Positions 17,759 through 28,596 are shown, counted from the stretch's first letter. The stretch: 64,000 nucleotides of DNA from Sarcodiotheca gaudichaudii (GCA_032355985.1 JAUKVZ010000005.1:186001-250000); one strand, 5' to 3'. Notes: a model not told the origin generated them from the letters alone. Numbers and translations: made by a program.

Positions 17759-18629
17759 GAGCACTCCTTCAAACCAATCCGGCGCCGGCGGCCAACCATC
17801 GGCCACACTCGCCGAGATCATGGCGCACAAGGAGGAGGAAGTCGAGCGGAGGCGTTCTGAGACTTCCATCGAGGAGCTGAAGGAGCGGATCGCCGAGCTT
17901 GGTCGGCCTCGGAACTTCTTCCGAGCGGTGACGCGGCATGAGCATGGACTTCACACATCGATCATCGCCGAGGTGAAGCGAAAGAGCCCTTCGGCGGGGC
18001 TGATCCGGCCTGAGTATGACGGTGATGGGTTTGATCCGGTCGCGATTGCGAAGCGCTATGAAGCGAATGGCGCCGCGGCGATTTCATGTCTGACGGATGA
18101 GCGCTTCTTCGGCGGAAGTCTGGAGTTCATCCACGCGATTCGCGATGAGGTGAATCTCCCGGTGTTGCGGAAGGATTTCATCATTCATCCGTGGCAGCTG
18201 TGGGAGACGCGGGCGGCGGGCGCTGATGCGGTGCTGCTGATTGCGGAGTGTCTGAATGAAAGTCTGCTGGTTGATCTGCTGATTCTTTCGCGCGAGCTGC
18301 AACTGACGGCGCTTGTTGAGGCGCACTCGATGGAGAGCCTGCTGAAGGTGCGCCCGCATGTGAGTTTTCCGGCGCGGAGCTACATGCTGCTTGGGATCAA
18401 CAATCGCGATCTGACAACGATGACGACGGACATCAGTCACACGCTGCGGCTTGCGGATTTCGTCGATGATCGACGAATCCTGGTGAGCGAATCGGGGATT
18501 CGCACGCATGAGGATCTCGAGAAGCTGCGCGCCAGCGACGTGCGCACGGTGCTCGTCGGCGAATCACTGATGCGCGAGGATGATCCCGGCGCGGCGCTTG
18601 CGAAGCTGCTGCAGCACGAGCCGAAGTAG
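17757..18629 (+). CDS. trpC: Indole-3-glycerol phosphate synthase
   Basis: 290 residues. It closes the indole ring in tryptophan synthesis. All catalytic residues of the TIM barrel are visible: Glu and Lys in IIAEVKRKSPS, Lys in VLRKDFI, Glu in LVEAHS, Asn in GINNRDL and Glu/Ser in VSESGI. The ATG at 17757 is chosen because ATLAEIMAHKEEEVERR needs residues upstream of the only other ATG (17820), and no alternative start codon lies between. The start overlaps the divergent CPBP protease ATG. No other trp gene is adjacent. The stop lies 2 nt from the convergent M20 gene. Confidence 0.95.
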   Translation: MSTPSNQSGAGGQPSATLAEIMAHKEEEVERRRSETSIEELKERIAELGRPRNFFRAVTRHEHGLHTSIIAEVKRKSPSAGLIRPEYDGDGFDPVAIAKRYEANGAAAISCLTDERFFGGSLEFIHAIRDEVNLPVLRKDFIIHPWQLWETRAAGADAVLLIAECLNESLLVDLLILSRELQLTALVEAHSMESLLKVRPHVSFPARSYMLLGINNRDLTTMTTDISHTLRLADFVDDRRILVSESGIRTHEDLEKLRASDVRTVLVGESLMREDDPGAALAKLLQHEPK

Positions 18630-18631
18630 CG

Positions 18632-20056
18632 TCAGCTCAGTCCTGCGAACTCACCGATGAGATGCGCGTGGGCGTTCATGCCCAGGCGGAAGCAATCGAG
18701 TTCGAATTTCTCGTTGGGTGAGTGGACGCGATCGTCTTCGAGGCCGAAGCCCATGAGGACGGTGTCGAGATTGAGGATCGACTTGAGCAGGCCGACGACG
18801 GGGATGGAGCCGCCGCTCTTGATGAGGGCGGGTTCGATGTCGCTGGAGCTTCGCAGTGCGCGCAGGGCGGCCTGGACGTGTTCGGCTTCGATGTCGGCCG
18901 TGGCGGGCGGGCCGCCGGAGTGATCGTGGAACTCCCAGCGGCAGCCATCGGGTGTGCGCTCGTCGAGCCACTTGCGGAAGGTTTCGGTGATGGCGGCGGG
19001 GTCCTGATCATCGACGAGGCGGAAGCTGACCTTGGCGCCTGCGTAAGCGGGGATGACGGTCTTGGCGCCGGCGCCCTGATAGCCGCCCCAGATGCCGTTG
19101 ATATCGCAGGTGGGTCGAGCCCATTCGCGTTCGACGGCTGTGAATCCCTCTTCGCCGACGTTGGCATCCGGTCCGAGGCCGATTTCCTTGAGTGAGGCGA
19201 CGGAGTCGAGGCCGAGGTTGGCCCATGCGTCGCGCTGCGCCTGCGGGAGTTCGCCGACGCCTTCGTAGAAGCCGGGCAGTGTGACGCGGCGTTTGTCGTC
19301 CCAGAGCTGGCTCAGGACCTTCGTGAGTTCGTTGATTGGGTTAGGGCAGCGGCCGCCCCAGAGGCCGGAGTGCAGATCCTGATCGGCGGCGTGGAGTATG
19401 ACTTCGGTGTAGGCGAGGCCGCGCACGCCGTAGGTGATGGCGGGCTTGCCTCTGCCGAGCATGCCAGTGTCTGAGATGAGGCAGAAGTCTGCCTTCTTCA
19501 GCGTGTCGGCGTTGTCGCGCAGGTATTTGTCGAGGTTGGCGCTGCCGGACTCTTCTTCACCTTCGAGCAGGATGGAGAGTTTGATGGGCACGTCGCCGTG
19601 CGCTTCTTTCCAGGCGCGAAGCGCTTCGAGGAATGTGGAGACCTGTCCCTTGTCATCGACGGCGCCTCGTGCGACGACGCGCTCGCCGGGGCCGTTGGGC
19701 ACGGCGGGTTTGATGACGGGATCGAAGGGCGGGCTTTCCCAGAGGTCGAGCGGATCGGGCGGCTGAACGTCGTAGTGGCCGTAGAAGAGCACGTGGGGTC
19801 CGTCGTATCCGGCGGGGCCTTCGTGATGTCCCCAGACGATCGGGTGGCCGGGTTTGTCTTTGGTTCCGGTTTCGTGCAGCTCTGCGCTGACTCCGATTTC
19901 GGAGAGTCGATCGCGCGCCCATTCGGCGGCGCGTCGGGTGTCGGCTTTGAACTCTGGATCGGTTCCCACGCTGGGGATGCTGAGCCACTGGATGAGGCGC
20001 CCGATGGCGTCCTGCTCATGCTCGCCCAGGTAGGCGACAACGGAATCAACAGACAT
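18632..20056 (-). CDS. M20 family metallopeptidase (dipeptidase-like)
   Basis: 474 residues, chosen to begin MSVDSVVAYLGEHEQDA. The longer frame to 20116 adds a region without homologous character. The M20 di-zinc signatures are GHYDVQPP (metal His, catalytic Asp), DDKG (bridging Asp), EGEEESGS (catalytic Glu plus metal Glu), ISDTGM (metal Asp) and a C-terminal NAHAHL His. A dimerisation lid occupies the middle (HSGLWGG). It probably cleaves dipeptides in the cytoplasm, as there is no signal peptide. It is convergent with trpC at 2 nt. Confidence 0.92.
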   Translation of the reverse strand: MSVDSVVAYLGEHEQDAIGRLIQWLSIPSVGTDPEFKADTRRAAEWARDRLSEIGVSAELHETGTKDKPGHPIVWGHHEGPAGYDGPHVLFYGHYDVQPPDPLDLWESPPFDPVIKPAVPNGPGERVVARGAVDDKGQVSTFLEALRAWKEAHGDVPIKLSILLEGEEESGSANLDKYLRDNADTLKKADFCLISDTGMLGRGKPAITYGVRGLAYTEVILHAADQDLHSGLWGGRCPNPINELTKVLSQLWDDKRRVTLPGFYEGVGELPQAQRDAWANLGLDSVASLKEIGLGPDANVGEEGFTAVEREWARPTCDINGIWGGYQGAGAKTVIPAYAGAKVSFRLVDDQDPAAITETFRKWLDERTPDGCRWEFHDHSGGPPATADIEAEHVQAALRALRSSSDIEPALIKSGGSIPVVGLLKSILNLDTVLMGFGLEDDRVHSPNEKFELDCFRLGMNAHAHLIGEFAGLS

Positions 20057-20161
20057 TGGCGTCCCTTCGTTCGCTGCGGGGCCTCGCGTATCGCTGCCAC
20101 TGCGCGGCGACAGCATAGAGGGATGCGCGTGATGGGATCAAAAGGGGCGTCTGTGATCGCT

Positions 20162-20518
20162 TCAGATGCGGCCGGAGACGAAGGCGATGAGCGCCGTGGT
20201 GATGACGGCTGAGAGCGCCACGGTGGCGAGGCTGAGCAGGAATGTGCGATTGAGCCTGGCGCGCCGGGGCTTGATTGATTCGGGCGTGGTCTGCAGGAGG
20301 CGCGAGAGACGATCGATGGTGATGGATCGTCGATCCTCGAAGAGGCCTTCCATTTCGGCGTAGCTGCGCGCGGGTCGTGCGTATAGATCCGCTTCGCAGG
20401 ATGGGCAGGCGAAAGTCTGCAGCGCGAGATCACCCTGCAGTTCGGCGCCGGCGTAGCCACAACTCGGACACACTTTGCGTGTGTACCGATCAGGCACGAC
20501 CTGACCCGGAACATTCAT
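20162..20518 (-). CDS. Zinc-ribbon protein with C-terminal membrane anchor
   Basis: 118 residues. Two CPSC knuckles, KVCPSCGYAGAEL and FACPSCEADL, form a zinc ribbon at residues about 17-45. After a polar helix (SITIDRLSRLLQTTPESIK) there is one membrane segment near the C-terminus (FLLSLATVALSAVITTALIA). No enzymatic domain is visible. Two-Cys-pair ribbons with a membrane anchor are often assembly or regulatory proteins. A TATTCT lies exactly 6 nt before the ATG. The gene is divergent from the one at 20595, with 76 nt between the starts. Confidence 0.7.
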   Translation of the reverse strand: MNVPGQVVPDRYTRKVCPSCGYAGAELQGDLALQTFACPSCEADLYARPARSYAEMEGLFEDRRSITIDRLSRLLQTTPESIKPRRARLNRTFLLSLATVALSAVITTALIAFVSGRI

Positions 20519-20524
20519 ACAGTC

Positions 20525-20530
20525 AGAATA
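20525..20530 (-). promoter_or_regulatory. Candidate -10 (TATTCT) of a leaderless mRNA
   Basis: Minus-strand TATTCT ends 6 nt before the ATG at 20518 of the zinc-ribbon gene. No Shine-Dalgarno is seen. Confidence 0.5.
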
Positions 20531-20581
20531 TCACGTCCAAAGAGAAAGCAAGCGGGATGTTTGGTCAGGATTCTGTCCCGA

Positions 20582-20587
20582 TAAACT
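20582..20587 (+). promoter_or_regulatory. Candidate -10 (TAAACT) of a leaderless mRNA
   Basis: TAAACT ends 7 nt before the ATG at 20595. It is the plus-strand partner of the divergent TATTCT 52 nt away. Confidence 0.5.
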
Positions 20588-20594
20588 GTTCTGC

Positions 20595-21212
20595 ATGACG
20601 TTTGTCGATTTCAGTTTATGGGCCGATCACCTGATTCTCACGGCACAGCGGGCGCCGAAGGTGGATGCGTCGTCGCTGGCCCCCTGCCGTGCGTTTGCGG
20701 CGTGGCGCGGTCTGGCGGACGCCGGAGCCCTGCCAAACGCCCCGGCGGGCGTGGACGATCGTCTCTGGGGCGCACTGGCGCTGGATGAAGCTTCGATCGC
20801 TGTGGATGCGATTGTGACATCAAGCGCAGAAGGCGCGATGGCGCCTCTTGTCACATTTGATGAGTCGGTGGCGCTTGAGGTGTGGACGGAGCGGGAGCTT
20901 TCGGGTGTGCATGCGCTGCATCGGGCGGCGCGGCGCGTCGGTTCAGACGAGGGCGTGAAGCGGGCGCTGGAGTGTGCGCGCTGGCATGTGATCAATACGC
21001 AGCCTGACAATGCGACGAATCGGCCCTGGGGGATTTGCGTGTTTCTGGCGCTCGCTGTGCGCGACGAGAACGCTGAGGCGCGGCTGTATGCCGAAACGCT
21101 GCTGCACAACTGTCAGGCGCTTGCGGGAGCGCCGGATGCATTGAGCGGAGAGATTCTGAGGGATTCGGCCGAGGCGCTTCAGGAGGAAGCGTCGGGAGCG
21201 CGCTCGCCCTGA
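20595..21212 (+). CDS. Conserved-looking hypothetical cytoplasmic protein
   Basis: 205 residues, no signal or membrane segment, largely helical. The second half (ALHRAARRVGSDEGVKRALECARWHVINTQPDNATNRPWG...) looks like an alpha-helical toroid or TPR-like fold with an invariant-looking TQPDNATNRPW loop. I recall such 'hypothetical' proteins only from planctomycetes and cannot assign a function. Start support is the TAAACT hexamer 7 nt upstream. Its last 34 nt overlap tatA on the opposite strand. Confidence 0.65.
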   Translation: MTFVDFSLWADHLILTAQRAPKVDASSLAPCRAFAAWRGLADAGALPNAPAGVDDRLWGALALDEASIAVDAIVTSSAEGAMAPLVTFDESVALEVWTERELSGVHALHRAARRVGSDEGVKRALECARWHVINTQPDNATNRPWGICVFLALAVRDENAEARLYAETLLHNCQALAGAPDALSGEILRDSAEALQEEASGARSP

Positions 21213-21457
21213 GCGACGGTGCGTTCGCTGTCCTTCCACTTTTCAGCTTCGGGCAGTTCGGCGGCGGGCTTGTCGGGCTTGGAGGAGGCTTCGTCGATGT
21301 CATCCTCGACGCTGCGGACGCCCTTCTTGAACTCGACGATGCCCTGACCGAGGGCGCGGCCGACTTCCGGGAGGCGCTTGCCGAAGAGAAGCAGACCGAT
21401 GGCGCCGATGATGAGCCATTCCCAGCCACCTGGCATCCCGAAGGCGAGCGTGTGCAT
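21179..21457 (-). CDS. tatA: Twin-arginine translocase subunit TatA/TatE
   Basis: 92 residues from the ATG at 21457. One membrane helix, EWLIIGAIGLLLFGKRLPEVGRALGQGIVEFKKG, is the textbook TatA pattern: a short transmembrane helix, an FGK hinge and an amphipathic helix. An acidic tail follows (SVEDDIDEASSKPDK). It forms the pore-like multimer of the Tat exporter for folded proteins. No tatC or tatB is in the window. A longer frame to 21574 adds a Pro/Arg-rich stretch and is rejected. Confidence 0.95.
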   Translation of the reverse strand: MHTLAFGMPGGWEWLIIGAIGLLLFGKRLPEVGRALGQGIVEFKKGVRSVEDDIDEASSKPDKPAAELPEAEKWKDSERTVAQGERAPDASS

Positions 21458-21592
21458 GAAGCGTCCTTGTGTGATGGCCGCGAGACGTCGCGGCCTTGCG
21501 TGATTCAAGCGGGCCCGAGGGCGTGAGTCAAACGGGCGGCCATGGTAAGTGAATCGGCAGATTCCGTGGGCCAATGGCCAGAAAGGGGCGAA

Positions 21593-22471
21593 TCAGCGGG
21601 CGGCGGCGTCGACGACGTTTCTCAGGAGCATGGCGACGGTCATGGGTCCGACGCCTCCGGGGACGGGTGAGATCCATCCGGCGACTTGGCGAACCTCGTC
21701 GAAATCGACATCGCCCATGGTGCGGGTCTTGCCCTGATCGTCCTTGACGCGGGTGGTGCCGACATCGACGACGACGGCGCCGGGTTTGACCATGTCCTTC
21801 GTGATCAGGCCGGGAACGCCGGCGGCTGCGATGAGGATGTCGGCTTCGCGCGTCAGATCGGGGACATTGGGCGTGAACTTGTTGCAGGAGATGACGGTGG
21901 CCTCGCGCTGCATAAGCAGGACGGCGAGGGGCTTGCCGACGATGTTGGAGGCGCCGACGACGACGCAGCGGGCGCCTTTCAGTTCGACGCCGGTGGACTC
22001 GATCATGGTCAGCGCGGCGAGGGCGGTGCAGGGGACGAGGGAGGATCTGCCGTAGACGACGTTGCCGATGTTGGCGGGGTTGACGCCTTCGACATCCTTG
22101 GCGGGATCGATGAGTCGCTGGACGCGATAGGGATCGATGCCTCCGGGGAGGGGCATGTGAACCATGATGGCGCTGGAGGCATCGTCGTTATTGAGGAGAA
22201 GGACGCGGCCTGCGACATCGTCGAAGGAGGCGTCTGATGGGAGTGTGTGAACGTGGTAGTCGATGCCGACCTTGGCGCAGGCCTTGCCCTGATTTTCGGC
22301 GTAGAGGCGCGCGGCGCTGCCTTTGGCGCTGGCGAGGATGGCGTCGAGGCGGACTTCGACATCGCGCTGCTGCAGCTTGCTGACGCGCTGGGCGACTTCG
22401 GTGCGATAGCGCTCTGCGAGCGCGGCGCCGTCGATGATCTGGGCGCCTCCGGTTGACGCGGCTGCCTTCAT
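21593..22471 (-). CDS. folD: Methylenetetrahydrofolate dehydrogenase/cyclohydrolase homologue with altered active site
   Basis: 292 residues from the ATG at 22471; TATGGT lies 7 nt upstream. FolD oxidises methylene-THF and hydrolyses methenyl-THF. The fold is well kept: the NADP loop GASNIVGKPLAVLLM and the C-terminal PVPGGVGPMTVAMLL. But residues equivalent to E. coli Lys54, Gln98 and Asp121 are Gln61, His105 and Glu128 here. The anchors Tyr57 and Cys65 are kept (LYAENQGKAC; VHMPLP; KDVEG). These positions are central to catalysis, so the cyclohydrolase step in particular is predicted to be impaired or changed. Another genomic copy could supply the standard activity. Confidence 0.93.
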   Translation of the reverse strand: MKAAASTGGAQIIDGAALAERYRTEVAQRVSKLQQRDVEVRLDAILASAKGSAARLYAENQGKACAKVGIDYHVHTLPSDASFDDVAGRVLLLNNDDASSAIMVHMPLPGGIDPYRVQRLIDPAKDVEGVNPANIGNVVYGRSSLVPCTALAALTMIESTGVELKGARCVVVGASNIVGKPLAVLLMQREATVISCNKFTPNVPDLTREADILIAAAGVPGLITKDMVKPGAVVVDVGTTRVKDDQGKTRTMGDVDFDEVRQVAGWISPVPGGVGPMTVAMLLRNVVDAAAR

Positions 22472-22478
22472 GTGAGTC

Positions 22479-22484
22479 ACCATA
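22479..22484 (-). promoter_or_regulatory. Candidate -10 (TATGGT) of folD
   Basis: Minus-strand TATGGT ends 7 nt before the folD ATG at 22471. It forms a compact divergent promoter pair with ligA. Confidence 0.4.
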
Positions 22485-22501
22485 GCACGGGCGCGGGCGG
22501 T

Positions 22502-24700
<2,199 letters not shown>

Positions 24701-24736
24701 TTTCGAGGGCGCTTCTGGCCGATAAGACGGGCGGCG

Positions 24737-25249
24737 ATGCAGAACGTCGAGTTCAAATGTGAGTTGAGGGATCCGGAGCTTGCTGTGGCTATCTGCCGCA
24801 ACATGGGCGCTGTGCATATCGCGACGCTCGAGCAGACGGATACGTACTTCAAGATCCCGGATGGGCGCCTGAAAAAGCGTGAATGCAAGGGCGAGCCGAC
24901 GGAGTGGATCTTCTACAACCGCGAAGACAACGCTCGCGCGAAGGTCAGTCACTTTCGGATTTACAGCGAGGCGGAGGCGAAGGCTCGATTCGGCGAGCGG
25001 CCGCTGCCGATCTGGGTTGAAGTGGCGAAGAAGCGCGAGCTGTGGATGTACAAGATGGTGCGCATCCATATCGACGAGGTTGTCGGGCTTGGATGCTTCT
25101 TCGAACTCGAGGCGATGGTGACGCGCCGGCAAAACGTGGCGCGCTGCCACGAGATCGTGCAGGAGCTTCGTCAGAAGTTTGCGCCGACATTCGGCGAGTT
25201 GATCGCGGTGAGCTACAGCGATCTGCTTGCTCAGGAAGTCGCGGCGTAA
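24737..25249 (+). CDS. CYTH domain protein (class IV adenylate cyclase/triphosphatase-like)
   Basis: 170 residues. CYTH enzymes form a beta-tunnel that binds triphosphates with Mg. The N-terminal acidic/basic strand MQNVEFKCEL is a variant of the E-x-E-x-K signature. Later strands show DTYFKIPDGRLKKRE and WVEVAKKRELW, and the C-terminal ELEAMV is another tunnel strand. CyaB-type cyclases and thiamine triphosphatases share this plan, so the substrate is not fixed. It lies 36 nt after ligA and may be co-transcribed. It is convergent with the beta-propeller gene at 13 nt. Confidence 0.8.
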   Translation: MQNVEFKCELRDPELAVAICRNMGAVHIATLEQTDTYFKIPDGRLKKRECKGEPTEWIFYNREDNARAKVSHFRIYSEAEAKARFGERPLPIWVEVAKKRELWMYKMVRIHIDEVVGLGCFFELEAMVTRRQNVARCHEIVQELRQKFAPTFGELIAVSYSDLLAQEVAA

Positions 25250-25262
25250 TACTCAGAACAAC

Positions 25263-26462
25263 TCAGCGAACGACGGCGACGGCGACGGGGTTTTCTCCGG
25301 AACCGAGCGTTGTGCGTGTGAACTCCAGATCGCCATTGCGACCGACGCGCCAGATCTGGATGCGATTGCGCTCGCCATCGGTAATGAGAAGCGTGCGGCC
25401 TTCGGCATCAAAGGCGAGGCTCGTCGGCATGGAGCACGTTCTTGCTTCTGCGACCTGCGTGAGCGCGCCATTGGACGGGTTGAAGCGATAGAGAGCCACG
25501 CGGCCGCCTTGGCGCAGCTTGTTTTCAGGCAGCGTGAGGTCCGCGGGCCGGGCGTTGACGATGGCGAACATGCGGCCATCGGCGCTGAGCGTCGTCGCAT
25601 CGGGCAGCGCCGGCGCAAAGGTGCGCGCGACGATTTCGGGCTCGCCGCTGGCGTTTTCCAGAAGCACACTGAACACGGCGACGCTGGCTTTGTGATGCGT
25701 GACACCCGGCTGCTCGTGCCACAGCGCATCGACGACAATCAGATGTTCGCCAGATGGGGCGTATGCGATGGCGACGGGCCTGCGAGCGACGCGGATGGGC
25801 TGCGACGCGGCGGCGAGCGTTCGGACGCCGTCCTCTTCGTCGACGCGGAATCGCAGGATGCTGCCGTCGCGCTCGAATGCGACGACAAGTTCTTCGCCGG
25901 ATGGGCTCCAGACGAGATCAACGGGATCGACGCCTTTGCCGGCGAAGGCTTCGAGATTGAAGGTGTCCGTGCGGATGTCGCCGTCTGCGATTTCGATGAA
26001 GAAGAGCGTGGCAGTCTCGCGATCGAGGCAGGCGACGATGGGCTCTGCGGGATGGAACTTGATGGCGACGGGAGCGCCCATGCCGTCGGCGCCGGCGACG
26101 GTCGTGACGAGTTTCGGTCGGCGCTCGCCGATCTCGTAGATGGAGATGGCGCCGCCGGTGGCTGATGCACAGGCGAGCCATGCGCCGTCGGCGCTTGCTT
26201 CGACGGAGGCGAAACCGTTTGCCGCGAAGGCGGGCGCGTTGACCTGGTCATACTTGACCGGCTTCTTCGCATCGGCGGGCAGGGGCAGATGAAGGACTGT
26301 CAGCGAGCCATCGGCCCCCTGCTGTGCGCCGGCGTCAAAGGTGACGATGTGGCTGCCCTTGACGGGATGCCCGCTTTGAGCGCAACCGACGGTGGCGCAC
26401 GCGAGGATCGCCAGCGCGGCGCGCATCATGGGATTCCATCTTCGATCGTTGGCTGCGTTCAT
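25263..26462 (-). CDS. Beta-propeller lipoprotein (lactonase/YncE-like)
   Basis: 399 residues. The ATG at 26462 follows AAAGGAG with 8 nt spacing. Early residues contain a lipobox, LAILACATVGC. The rest shows repeated 40-residue strands of a seven-bladed propeller (GAWLACASATGGAISIYEIG, HPAEPIVACLDRETATLFFIE, SGEHLIVVDALW, DGRMFAIVNARP, EGRTLLITDGERNRIQIWRV). Proteins of this kind bind or hydrolyse sugar lactones, or act as scaffolds. No catalytic set is obvious. It is the last gene of the long minus-strand run. Confidence 0.82.
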   Translation of the reverse strand: MNAANDRRWNPMMRAALAILACATVGCAQSGHPVKGSHIVTFDAGAQQGADGSLTVLHLPLPADAKKPVKYDQVNAPAFAANGFASVEASADGAWLACASATGGAISIYEIGERRPKLVTTVAGADGMGAPVAIKFHPAEPIVACLDRETATLFFIEIADGDIRTDTFNLEAFAGKGVDPVDLVWSPSGEELVVAFERDGSILRFRVDEEDGVRTLAAASQPIRVARRPVAIAYAPSGEHLIVVDALWHEQPGVTHHKASVAVFSVLLENASGEPEIVARTFAPALPDATTLSADGRMFAIVNARPADLTLPENKLRQGGRVALYRFNPSNGALTQVAEARTCSMPTSLAFDAEGRTLLITDGERNRIQIWRVGRNGDLEFTRTTLGSGENPVAVAVVR

Positions 26463-26478
26463 CGCGTGGCTCCTTTGA

Positions 26479-27699
26479 TCAGCTTTCCGGGTCGCCGGGA
26501 AAGTCGGGCACGACTTCATCGAGATCCAGTGTGCTTTGTGTGAGGCTGGTTCTGCCTCGGCCGGGTTTTCTTGTGCGCAGTATCGCGATCAGGCGCGCCA
26601 TGTCGAGGGGGATGGGCGCGTTGAAAGTGAGGCGCTCGCCGCTGATTGGGTGATCGAAGGTGAGCTGGGCGGCGTGCAGGGCCTGGCGGCTCATGAGATC
26701 TTCGTGCGCCCGTTCGGGCGGGCCGTCCTCGATCAGGTCGGCGCGGCTGAGGATGGGGCCGTCGTACATATCGTCGCCGACGAGCGGGAAGCCCAGGTGG
26801 CTCATGTGGACGCGGATCTGATGCGTGCGTCCTGTGCGCAGTTCGATCTCGATGAGGGAGTAGCCTTCGTAGTACTCACGAGCGCGATAGATGGTGACGG
26901 AGGGCTTGCCGAAGTCGTCGTAGCGCACGATGTACTTCTCGCGCAGGCCCTTGACGTTGCTCTTGTGCGGACCGATGGGCTTGTCGATGACATCGGACTC
27001 GGGATCGATCTCGCCCTTGAGAACGGCCATGTAGCGCTTGTCGACGGTGCGCTTTTCGAACTGGCGCGCGATCTTCCAGTGTGCTTCTTCCGTTTTGGCG
27101 AAGACGATGACGCCGCTGGTGCGCCGATCAAGGCGATGAACAACGCCGGGCCGGGCGTCGTCTCCACCGACGGGCGAGAGTGCGCCGCCGGAAGCGGAGG
27201 TGTGCTTGAAATGCCAGGCGAGAGCATTGATGAGTGTGCCGGAGAGATTGCTGCGCGCCGGGTGGACGATGATGTCGGGCGTCTTGTTGAGCACGATGAG
27301 ATGCTCATCCTCGAAGAGAATGTCGATGGGAATCTCTTCGGGGTTGATTTCCTTTGACGGCGGCAGCGGCGCGATCACTTCCACAAGATCACCCTGGCGA
27401 AGCGTGGTTGACGCCTTGGGGATGCGGCCATTGACGAGCACGGCTTCGGCGTCGATAAGGCGCTTGGCCTGTGCGCGGCTGATGTAGGTGATGCGATCAG
27501 TGAGATAGAGATCGAGGCGCTTGCGCAGATCACGCGTCAGCCGAAATGAGACACGGCGCCAGTCCTCCTCATCATCGGCGGACTCTGCAAGCGCACGCAC
27601 AGCGTCGGCGTCGACTTTGCCGCCTTCGGTGATGAGTGGATGTCGCGATTCCTCTTCGGGCGAGGCTTCTTTCCTGCGTTCGCCCGATTCGGCGTTCAT
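26479..27699 (-). CDS. RluA/RluD-family rRNA pseudouridine synthase
   Basis: 406 residues, longer than the usual 320 because of an acidic N-terminal tail (about 50 residues) and a C-terminal tail. An S4 RNA-binding domain lies at about 60-115 (KRLDLYLTDRITYISRAQAKRLI). The catalytic domain contains the signature HRLDRRTSGVIVFAKT, whose second Asp attacks the uridine, plus HMSHLGFPLVGDDMYDG. It isomerises uridines, probably in 23S rRNA. The ATG overlaps the stop of the upstream TPR gene by 4 nt, and the propeller gene follows after 16 nt. Confidence 0.93.
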   Translation of the reverse strand: MNAESGERRKEASPEEESRHPLITEGGKVDADAVRALAESADDEEDWRRVSFRLTRDLRKRLDLYLTDRITYISRAQAKRLIDAEAVLVNGRIPKASTTLRQGDLVEVIAPLPPSKEINPEEIPIDILFEDEHLIVLNKTPDIIVHPARSNLSGTLINALAWHFKHTSASGGALSPVGGDDARPGVVHRLDRRTSGVIVFAKTEEAHWKIARQFEKRTVDKRYMAVLKGEIDPESDVIDKPIGPHKSNVKGLREKYIVRYDDFGKPSVTIYRAREYYEGYSLIEIELRTGRTHQIRVHMSHLGFPLVGDDMYDGPILSRADLIEDGPPERAHEDLMSRQALHAAQLTFDHPISGERLTFNAPIPLDMARLIAILRTRKPGRGRTSLTQSTLDLDEVVPDFPGDPES

Positions 27700-28493
27700 T
27701 CGCCGTCGTCGCTGGACGTCTCCTCGTCCGCGCTGGTCGCCGCGTCTTCTTCATCCTCGGTCAGCACGGGGCCGAAGCCTCCGGAGTCCTGAAGATTGTC
27801 GGAGGGCATGGGAACCCATGCGGCTGCGATGTCATCCTCGACGTACAGCTGTGGCATCGCGAGCAACTCGTCAAGATTGGCGAGTCTCTCGGCGTTCCAG
27901 TCGGCGTACTTGATGAAGTCGTTCTTGCGGGCGAAGGCTTCGAGTTCAGCGATGAGCGTGCGGGCGTCTTCGATGTTGCGTCGGGTGATCGCGCAGGCGG
28001 CCAGACCGGCGCGAGCCTGCATCTCCTGCAGGGTGCGCGACTTGTCGCCTCGAACGCGATTGAGCACCTGACGGTAGAGCTGCTCGGCCTTGTCGAGTTC
28101 GCGCGTCTTCTCGGCTTCGTCGAGCAGGTGATCCTCGTTTTCAGAGTCACCCGCGACGGCGACGCCGCGTCTGCCGGACTGCAGATGCAGATCGGCGGCT
28201 TTGAGTGTGGCGATCGATGCGACGGCGCCCTTGCCCTTGGAGGCTTCAGCAACGCGCACGAGATTCTCAGGATTCTGCGCTTCCAGCGCGGCATCGAGAC
28301 TGACGAAGGCCGCATCTCGTGCGGCTTCCACGCGGCGCCCATTCCACGTGTACAGCGCCCACAGGCCTGCCGCGATGAGGACGAGCCAAAGCAGCTTCGT
28401 ACCCCAGTTCTTCAGCCAGTCGATGAACTCGGTGTTCAGGCGGGATTCCTGAAGACCGGCGCCCTCAGTGATATGACGTTGATGGTCGTCCAT
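27696..28493 (-). CDS. Membrane-anchored TPR-like protein (YfgM-like)
   Basis: 265 residues. There is a short N-terminal cytoplasmic part, one membrane helix (LLWLVLIAAGLWALY, residues about 32-48), then helical repeats (AAFVSLDAALEAQNPENLVRV, LDKAEQLYRQVLNRVRG, RNIEDARTLIAELEAFARK) and an acidic tail rich in Glu, Asp and Ser. The overall plan is like YfgM, a partner of the Sec translocon. Function is inferred from architecture only. It overlaps the RluD-family gene by 4 nt and is separated from the GTPase by 103 nt. Confidence 0.72.
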   Translation of the reverse strand: MDDHQRHITEGAGLQESRLNTEFIDWLKNWGTKLLWLVLIAAGLWALYTWNGRRVEAARDAAFVSLDAALEAQNPENLVRVAEASKGKGAVASIATLKAADLHLQSGRRGVAVAGDSENEDHLLDEAEKTRELDKAEQLYRQVLNRVRGDKSRTLQEMQARAGLAACAITRRNIEDARTLIAELEAFARKNDFIKYADWNAERLANLDELLAMPQLYVEDDIAAAWVPMPSDNLQDSGGFGPVLTEDEEDAATSADEETSSDDGE

Positions 28494-28596
28494 GTGCGGC
28501 TACCTGCGTTTGAAAAGGAGCCGAGCCCCGGGCCCGGCGAGCCCCAGAGCGTATGGCAGGGCGACCAAGGCCGCAACGTGGGAAGGCGAGGCGGCG

